Assembly: GCF_034314085.1 (NCBI RefSeq)
Contig: NZ_JAVIWI010000001.1
Span: 4,645,038 to 4,709,037 of the forward strand
From: Undibacterium sp. 5I1
GTDB lineage: Bacteria; Pseudomonadota; Gammaproteobacteria; Burkholderiales; Burkholderiaceae_D
Direction of reading: 5' to 3'
DNA: 64,000 nt
The translations under genes were made by a program, and so were the position numbers. Below, piece after piece: positions 58,719-64,000 of the stretch (positions are counted from its first letter, which is position 1; every line of letters begins with the position of its first letter). The notes under the pieces are model-generated. The model did not search any database and was not told the DNA's origin. It worked only from the letters and a program-made list of their open reading frames with translations.

Positions 58719-60242
58719 ATGAAACCAATCTGGATAGTTGACGATGACGATTCAATTCGCTGGGTGCTTGAAAAAGCCTTAGCACGCGAAAATCTCACGA
58801 CAAAAAGCTTTACTAATGCGCGTGATGCGATGGCTGCATTGCAAAGCGATACGCCACAGGTTTTGGTCTCCGATATCCGTATGCATGGCGCTTCTGGCTT
58901 AGAGTTATTGCAAGTCGTTAAAGCAAAATTCCCTGGTCTACCGGTGATTATCATGACCGCGTTTTCGGATCTGGATTCGGCCGTAGCGGCGTTCCAAGGT
59001 GGTGCGTTTGAATATCTTGCCAAGCCATTTGATCTGGACAAAGCGGTTGAATTAATTCGTCGCGCCTTGGATGAAAGTTTGCGCGAATCGAATGTAGAGC
59101 AAACCATTTCGGAGACGCCAGAAATCTTGGGACAAGCGCCCGCGATGCAAGATGTTTTCAGAGCGATTGGCCGCTTATCCCAATCGAATGTCACAGTCTT
59201 GATCACTGGCGAATCAGGTAGTGGAAAAGAATTGGTCGCTCGGGCTTTGCATAAACACAGCCCCAGATCAGCACAGCCTTTTATTGCGCTGAACACCGCC
59301 GCGATCCCTAAAGATTTATTGGAGTCCGAATTATTCGGACACGAGCGCGGCGCATTTACCGGTGCGCAAGCGACCCGACGCGGACGCTTTGAACAAGCCG
59401 AAGGCGGCACCTTATTTTTAGATGAAATTGGTGATATGCCCTTTGATTTGCAAACACGGTTACTGCGGGTTTTGTCAGATGGTCATTTTTATCGTGTCGG
59501 CGGACATCAACCGATGAAAGCGAATGTTCGTGTGATTGCGGCAACGCATCAAAACTTAGAATTCCGCGTCAAGGATGGCTTGTTTCGCGAGGATTTATAT
59601 CACCGTTTAAACGTGATTCGCTTACGCTTACCCAGCTTGCGCGAACGACGCGAAGATATTCCGCTACTGACTAAATTTTTCTTAGCGCAAAGCGCCAAGC
59701 AACTTGGCGTAGAAGTAAAGCGGATGTCAGAACCAGCATTGCAATTTTTGTCTGGATTAGAGTTTCCGGGTAATGTGCGGCAGTTAGAAAATTTGTGCAA
59801 TTGGATTACGGTGATGGCACCGGGGCAAACGGTAGAGGTGCCAGACTTACCTCAGGATTTATTGCCAGTTCCTGTACCTGCTGCGGCACCGACACAGCAT
59901 GCCATAAGTGCCATATATCCCAACAGCGAATTGTCGCGTCAAGGTGATGCCAGCAGTGTTTTAAATGGAAGTGGTTTGGTTGGCAGCAGTGCAGAATCGC
60001 AGCAACACAAGGCAGATAATTGGATGAGTTTGTTAGAAGCCGAGGCGACAGCAATGCTGACGCAAGGCAAATCCGATGTGATCGATAAGTTGGGTCGTAG
60101 TTTTGAATCCGTTGTGATTAAGGCGGCACTAAAACATACACATGGTAGAAAAAATGACGCGGCAATTCGGTTGGGAATAGGGCGCAACACGATTACAAGG
60201 AAGATTCAAGAACTTGGCATTGATGGTGCTAAAGACGAATAA
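58719..60242 (+). CDS. glnG: Nitrogen regulator NtrC (sigma-54 activator)
   Basis: 507 residues: receiver with D52 (LVSDIRMHG), AAA+ domain with Walker A GESGSGKE (164-171), the sigma-54-contacting GAFTGA loop (211-216) and GGTLFLDEIGDMP, then a ~90-residue Pro/Ala/Ser-rich linker and a Fis-type HTH (AAIRLGIGRNTITRKIQEL). Activates glnA and other nitrogen genes at sigma-54 promoters. The linker before the HTH is longer than in enterics. Confidence 0.97.
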   Translation: MKPIWIVDDDDSIRWVLEKALARENLTTKSFTNARDAMAALQSDTPQVLVSDIRMHGASGLELLQVVKAKFPGLPVIIMTAFSDLDSAVAAFQGGAFEYLAKPFDLDKAVELIRRALDESLRESNVEQTISETPEILGQAPAMQDVFRAIGRLSQSNVTVLITGESGSGKELVARALHKHSPRSAQPFIALNTAAIPKDLLESELFGHERGAFTGAQATRRGRFEQAEGGTLFLDEIGDMPFDLQTRLLRVLSDGHFYRVGGHQPMKANVRVIAATHQNLEFRVKDGLFREDLYHRLNVIRLRLPSLRERREDIPLLTKFFLAQSAKQLGVEVKRMSEPALQFLSGLEFPGNVRQLENLCNWITVMAPGQTVEVPDLPQDLLPVPVPAAAPTQHAISAIYPNSELSRQGDASSVLNGSGLVGSSAESQQHKADNWMSLLEAEATAMLTQGKSDVIDKLGRSFESVVIKAALKHTHGRKNDAAIRLGIGRNTITRKIQELGIDGAKDE

Positions 60243-60293
60243 AAGTTTGAGCAATCTTCCAGTCTTTACGTATCGAGTTGGAAGCAGTTAATT

Positions 60294-60378
60294 AATATAC
60301 TCCTAGTAAGTATTTTTAGTTGTCCTAGTAAAACCTGGTCGATTGAAGGTTTTTGATGAAAAATAGGGGGAGTATATT
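60294..60378 (+). repeat. 85-bp 3'-end element, copy F
   Basis: 51 bp behind the ntrC stop, same orientation: AATATACTC, CTAGT, AAGTATTTTTAGTTGTCC, 11 nt, GGTCGAT, AT-rich stretch, tail AGGGGGAGTATATT. Confidence 0.85.
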
Positions 60379-60447
60379 GAGGTTGCCTAGATGTTGACTT
60401 GTACAAATGCTCTGTGAAGTGATGGAAATCTTTCTGATCTGGAGTCA

Positions 60448-60489
60448 ATAAATACGTCTCTCTGTGATGCTACAGGTAGGCGTTTTTTT
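60448..60489 (+). terminator. Hairpin with T run directly upstream of GNAT gene
   Basis: ACGTCT / AGGCGT enclosing CTGT / ACAG, then TTTTTTT that runs straight into the first ATG at 60490. Same layout as the terminator before ntrB. Confidence 0.55.
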
Positions 60490-60996
60490 ATGAGTGAGAA
60501 TATGATGATGTCCGACGTGCGCCCTGTAAGTCTTGACGACGCTGAAGCAATTTCTAGGATTTACAACCATTATGTTGTGACGACAGAGATTTCTTTTGAA
60601 GAGAGTGAGGTCGGTTCGGCTGAAATGTCGGATCGCATTGTTGAGGTAACGCAGAATTTTCCGTGGTTAATCCTTGAGCGTGATGGCGTTATGCTTGGTT
60701 ATGCATACGCAACAAAATGGAGGGCGCGCTCAGCATATCGATTTTCAGCAGAGGTTTCTGTCTACCTGTCACCGGAGGCGCGTGGTCAAGGGGCGGGTAC
60801 GATTTTGTATGAAGCCTTGTTGAGTCAACTAGCTAAGCAGGGTGTGCATACGGCAATTGGTGGTATCGCTTTACCCAACGAGGCGAGCGTGCATTTGCAT
60901 AAAAAATGTGGATTTAAGCAAGTGGCACAATTTGCACAGGTCGGTTTTAAGCATGGGCGATGGATCGATGTTGCGTATTGGCAGAAGCAGCTTTGA
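60490..60996 (+). CDS. GNAT N-acetyltransferase (Pat/Bar-like)
   Basis: 168 residues if begun at 60490; the true start may be 60505 or 60508 (MMSDVRPVSLDDAEAI), because the first ATG abuts a T run and GTGAG at 60493-60497 could serve the later ones. GNAT fold: RIYNHYVVTTEISFEE, AEVSVYLSPEARGQGAGT (acetyl-CoA loop), LHKKCGFKQVAQFAQVG, ending WIDVAYWQKQL. Closest to phosphinothricin-type acetyltransferases that act on amines such as methionine sulfoximine; substrate unproven. Confidence 0.87.
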   Translation: MSENMMMSDVRPVSLDDAEAISRIYNHYVVTTEISFEESEVGSAEMSDRIVEVTQNFPWLILERDGVMLGYAYATKWRARSAYRFSAEVSVYLSPEARGQGAGTILYEALLSQLAKQGVHTAIGGIALPNEASVHLHKKCGFKQVAQFAQVGFKHGRWIDVAYWQKQL

Positions 60997-61279
60997 TTTT
61001 AGGACTCTTACAAAATCCCGCAAGCTACCTTGTAAATCCTGGCAGAGCTAAATTTTTATTGTTCGCCTTTGTTTGAATGTACGTTCGTGCAATGGCAGCG
61101 TGCTTTTTTGATCTCGCAGAAAATTTAATGTCTTTCGGTATCTTATCGGAGTATGATTTTCGATAGTGAGAGCAAAATAAAATCCTCACATCAAATGAAG
61201 GCGGCAATCGCTTTTCTTGTGCATATAAATTCAATAATGAGCTGTAACAGTTCCATACTGTCGTTAAAGGAGATGCTAT

Positions 61280-62107
61280 ATGAATTTCGACGCACTATTC
61301 CAGCAACAAAATGCGCTGCCTACGATTCCTAAAGTCGTTCAAGAAGTCATTGATAGTTTTAATAATGAAGACGTATCAATTGATGAGATTGCAAAAAAAT
61401 TAGCCGCTGACCAAGTCTTGAGTGCAAAGTTATTACGACTGGCAAACTCTTCTTATTATCACTCATCAAGAACCATAGGTACCGTGGATGATGCTGTCTT
61501 GATGCTGGGTTTTATGGCAGTACGTACACTGGTTGTCAGTAGCGGTTTGACCGGTGGTTTTAAGGCGATGCCAGGTGTGGATTTAAAGCAATTCTGGCGT
61601 TATAGCTTGCATACCGCCGTGATCGCAAAGTGGCTTGCAAAACAAATTCGGGGTAATTCGGATTTTGCATTTACCGTCGGGATGATGCATGCGATTGGTC
61701 AACTGGTAATGCATGCAGCAATGCCGGAGCAAATGCTGCAAGTTGATAAAATCGCCGGGACTTTAGATTCTCGCAGATTGAGTGTTGAGCACTCTTCGTT
61801 TGGATATGATTTTTCTGACGTAGGTGCAGAGCTGGCAAAGCGCTGGCGCTTTCCGGATAATTTTGCGACTGTGATTAAGGCTTTCCCAGAGCCGCTAGAA
61901 CATGTACCTTTTGAGCCAATGGCAGCAATCATCCACATTGCGGCCTGGCGTTCACGTGCGCAGGAAAATAATTACTCGCAAGAAGAGTTAGACGCCACTT
62001 TCCCAGCCGAGGTGGCGAAAAAACTCGGCATTTCGTCTAACGCCATATGGAATGACATGCCGACTTTGACTGAGCTAAGCGAGGGGATGGAAGACTTAAT
62101 TGCTTAG
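61280..62107 (+). CDS. HDOD-domain protein
   Basis: 275 residues, one HDOD domain: LPTIPKVVQEVIDSFN, ANSSYYHSSRTIGTVDDAV, FTVGMMHAIGQLVMH, and SFGYDFSDVGAELAKRWRFP. HDOD proteins lack HD phosphohydrolase metal ligands and usually act as signalling scaffolds. AAAGGAG precedes the ATG. Monocistronic; partner unknown. Confidence 0.9.
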   Translation: MNFDALFQQQNALPTIPKVVQEVIDSFNNEDVSIDEIAKKLAADQVLSAKLLRLANSSYYHSSRTIGTVDDAVLMLGFMAVRTLVVSSGLTGGFKAMPGVDLKQFWRYSLHTAVIAKWLAKQIRGNSDFAFTVGMMHAIGQLVMHAAMPEQMLQVDKIAGTLDSRRLSVEHSSFGYDFSDVGAELAKRWRFPDNFATVIKAFPEPLEHVPFEPMAAIIHIAAWRSRAQENNYSQEELDATFPAEVAKKLGISSNAIWNDMPTLTELSEGMEDLIA

Positions 62108-62177
62108 TAAATTGCTTAGTAGTTAGATCATAAAATCAGATTGTAAAATCAGATCACAAATCAAAAGCAAATTTTTG

Positions 62178-62218
62178 AAAAAAACGGACAGATTGAATCT
62201 TCGATCTGCCTGTTTTTA
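62178..62218. terminator. Bidirectional terminator between HDOD and FAD-protein genes
   Basis: ACGGACAGAT and ATCTGCCTGT pair with one mismatch, flanked by A and T runs (62178-62218), between two convergent genes. A 13-bp-type repeat (ATCATAAAATCAG, ATTGTAAAATCAG) lies just before it at 62126-62155. Confidence 0.8.
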
Positions 62219-62239
62219 TACGTAATGATGATTGCGTGA

Positions 62240-63868
62240 TTAGTTTGAGGTAATCCGTTTTTGCATGTGTTTTTGCATATCTAGGGCTAGCGCTTCAGCG
62301 ACTCTGATGCCATCAATTGCCGCTGATAATATGCCACCAGCATAACCCGCGCCTTCTCCTGCGGGATATAAACCTTTTGTATTAATGCTCTGCAAACTCT
62401 CATCATCGCGTTTTATCCGGATCGGTGATGACGTTCTTGTCTCGACGCCCGTGATGATTGCGTCCTTCATCGCAAAGCCGCTAATTTGCTTGTCGAATGC
62501 CGGGATCGCTTCTCTTATAGCCTCTATGGCAAATTCAGGTAAGGCTGCGGCCAGATCACATAAGGTAATGCCCGGTTTATAGGATGGCTCTACGCTGCCT
62601 AATTCTGTTGAGGGCTTGTTAGCTAAAAAATCGCCGACCAACTGTCCTGGAGCATTGTAATTTTCGCCCCCTAAATGGAATGCCAGAGATTCTAGTTTTC
62701 TCTGGAAATCAATACCGGCTAATGGATGTTCCGGGTAATCGGTTGGAGTAATCCCCACAACAATGGCGCTATTGGCGTTGCGTTCATTGCGAGAGTATTG
62801 ACTCATGCCGTTGGTCACGACATGACCCGGTTCGGATGCTGCTGCTACCACAGTGCCGCCAGGGCACATACAGAAACTATAAACGGAGCGTCCGTTGCTT
62901 GCATGATGTACCAATTTATAGTCGGCAGCCCCCAGAATTTTATTGCCTGCATTCGGCCCGAAGCGGGCTTTGTCAATAATGGATTGCGGATGTTCAATGC
63001 GAAAGCCAACGGAGAATGGCTTCGCCTCAACATAAATTCCACGCTGATGTACCATTTTGAAAGTGTCTCTTGCGCTATGTCCTACAGCCAAGACGACATG
63101 ATTCGTCGCTATATATGAGCCATCGGCCAGATGCACGCCGTTGATCTGACCATCTGTAATTTCAATGTCGCTGACTTTTTGTTCAAAGCGAATTTCGCCA
63201 CCTAGAGATTCGATATTGGCGCGCATTTCTTCAATCATCTTTACTAATCGAAAAGTCCCGATATGTGGCTTGCTGACATACATGATTTCTGGCGGCGCGC
63301 CGGCAGTAACAAATTCAGTTAATACCTTACGTCCGTAATGCTTGGGATCTTTGACTTGGCTCCAGAGTTTTCCATCAGAAAAAGTGCCGGCACCACCTTC
63401 GCCAAATTGCACATTCGATTCTGGTTGCAGCTCACGCTTGCGCCATAGACCCCAGGTATCTTTGGTACGTTCACGAACATTTTTTCCACGCTCTAATACG
63501 ATGGGGCGAAATCCCATCTGCGCCAAAATTAAAGCAACGAACAAGCCGCAAGGGCCAAATCCAATCACAACAGGGCGTACTTCCGGGGCGGTCTTCGCTT
63601 GAGTGACAAAGTGATAGCTGGTGTCTGGCGTGATGCCGATATTGGGCTTGTTCTTTAACAGGGACAATAATTGCGCGTCTTTAGTCGTTTCGACGTCTAT
63701 GGTGTAAATCAAGACAATGGCAGATTTCTTGCGGGCATCGTAGCTTCTGCGAAAGACAGTGAAGCTGACTAGATCACTTTCAGTAATATCTAAACGCTGC
63801 AAAATAGCTATCTTAATAGCGGACTCAGGATGATCGAGTGGGAGTTGTATATCAGTCAAACGTAGCAT
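62240..63868 (-). CDS. FAD-dependent dehydrogenase-like protein (COG2509 type)
   Basis: 542 residues. A ~95-residue N-terminal ferredoxin-like part (LRLTDIQLPLDHPESAIKIA) precedes the dinucleotide fold VVIGFGPCGLFVALILAQMG, then RPIVLERGKNVRERTKDTWG, NVQFGEGGAGTFSDGKLWS, CPGGTVVAAASEPG and the C-terminal PAGEGAGYAGGILSAAIDGI. These are the marks of a widespread uncharacterised flavoprotein family. Cytoplasmic, function unknown. Convergent with the HDOD gene. Confidence 0.9.
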   Translation of the reverse strand: MLRLTDIQLPLDHPESAIKIAILQRLDITESDLVSFTVFRRSYDARKKSAIVLIYTIDVETTKDAQLLSLLKNKPNIGITPDTSYHFVTQAKTAPEVRPVVIGFGPCGLFVALILAQMGFRPIVLERGKNVRERTKDTWGLWRKRELQPESNVQFGEGGAGTFSDGKLWSQVKDPKHYGRKVLTEFVTAGAPPEIMYVSKPHIGTFRLVKMIEEMRANIESLGGEIRFEQKVSDIEITDGQINGVHLADGSYIATNHVVLAVGHSARDTFKMVHQRGIYVEAKPFSVGFRIEHPQSIIDKARFGPNAGNKILGAADYKLVHHASNGRSVYSFCMCPGGTVVAAASEPGHVVTNGMSQYSRNERNANSAIVVGITPTDYPEHPLAGIDFQRKLESLAFHLGGENYNAPGQLVGDFLANKPSTELGSVEPSYKPGITLCDLAAALPEFAIEAIREAIPAFDKQISGFAMKDAIITGVETRTSSPIRIKRDDESLQSINTKGLYPAGEGAGYAGGILSAAIDGIRVAEALALDMQKHMQKRITSN

Positions 63869-64000
63869 TTACGGCATTCCAGGTAAATAAAGAGCCTTCT
63901 GTATAGCAAAGACCAAACCAACATTTTACTCTCCGCATCAGGGTTAAAACCAGTTGCAATGACTTTGTATTTGAAAGTCCTTGCCAAAGGGAGGATAGGT
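63869..64000. other. Right edge, non-coding as far as visible
   Basis: 132 bp upstream of the minus-strand flavoprotein gene, holding its promoter presumably. Nothing recognised. Confidence 0.4.

Overview
The window looks like a chromosomal segment of a betaproteobacterium of moderate GC, most probably Burkholderiales and Oxalobacteraceae-like (Undibacterium or Herminiimonas type). The reasons are the gene orders glnA - ntrB - ntrC, urtABCDE - ureDABC and kynR / kynB - kynU - kynA, together with the protein flavour. Genus is inference. No rRNA, IS element, integrase or CRISPR array was seen; there are two tRNA genes (Ser-GGA, Arg-CCU).

Layout. 1-8.5 kb: pyrimidine use (tail of an NCS1 transporter, dihydropyrimidinase, beta-ureidopropionase-type amidase, then a cytosine-deaminase relative), with an M16 peptidase gene placed between two ~340 bp direct repeats. 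8.8-13.6 kb: a DUF4139 protein, a single-domain response regulator and a chemoreceptor. 13.7-14.6 kb: a four-TM membrane protein plus XRE regulator preceded by repeated palindromic operators and two internal terminators. 15-18.4 kb: small exported or membrane genes, two of them broken (a frameshift and a nonsense codon). 18.5-27.8 kb: a minus-strand urea block, urtABCDE followed by ureDABC, without ureEFG. 28.3-31 kb: DUF349 protein in two overlapping frames joined at an A-AAA-AAG-UGA slippery site. 31-36.2 kb: fumarylpyruvate/fumarylacetoacetate-type hydrolase, zeta-class GST isomerase, and a divergent histidine kinase / receiver pair. 36.5-41.6 kb: DUF885 protein, acyltransferase, rlmF, a periplasmic binding protein. 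42.1-44.0 kb: an AT-rich ParA-SIR2 cassette next to tRNA-Ser, a candidate defence locus whose SIR2 frame has one internal stop. 44.4-50 kb: murJ, uup, tRNA-Arg, gcdH. 50.4-54.6 kb: tryptophan-to-anthranilate kyn genes with kynR, and a rhodanese. 54.7-60.2 kb: glnA with a sigma-54 promoter and NtrC-like half sites, a small exported DUF4124-like protein, ntrB and ntrC. 60.5-64 kb: GNAT, HDOD and FAD-dependent dehydrogenase genes.

Functionally the window is rich in nitrogen scavenging: pyrimidine-ring catabolism, urea uptake and hydrolysis, tryptophan breakdown, and the NtrBC-GlnA control and assimilation system.

The most unusual non-coding signal is a family of six ~85 bp elements (8540, 10404, 36298, 38467, 56761, 60294). 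They share ends, two internal stem-loops and a GGGGGAGTATATT-like tail, and every copy lies 20-120 bp behind a stop codon in the orientation of that gene. A second pattern is short degenerate tandem repeats (about 6 and 12-14 bp units) in several intergenic spacers. Four reading frames in the window are interrupted by a single event each; true decay, recoding and assembly error cannot be separated by reading alone.
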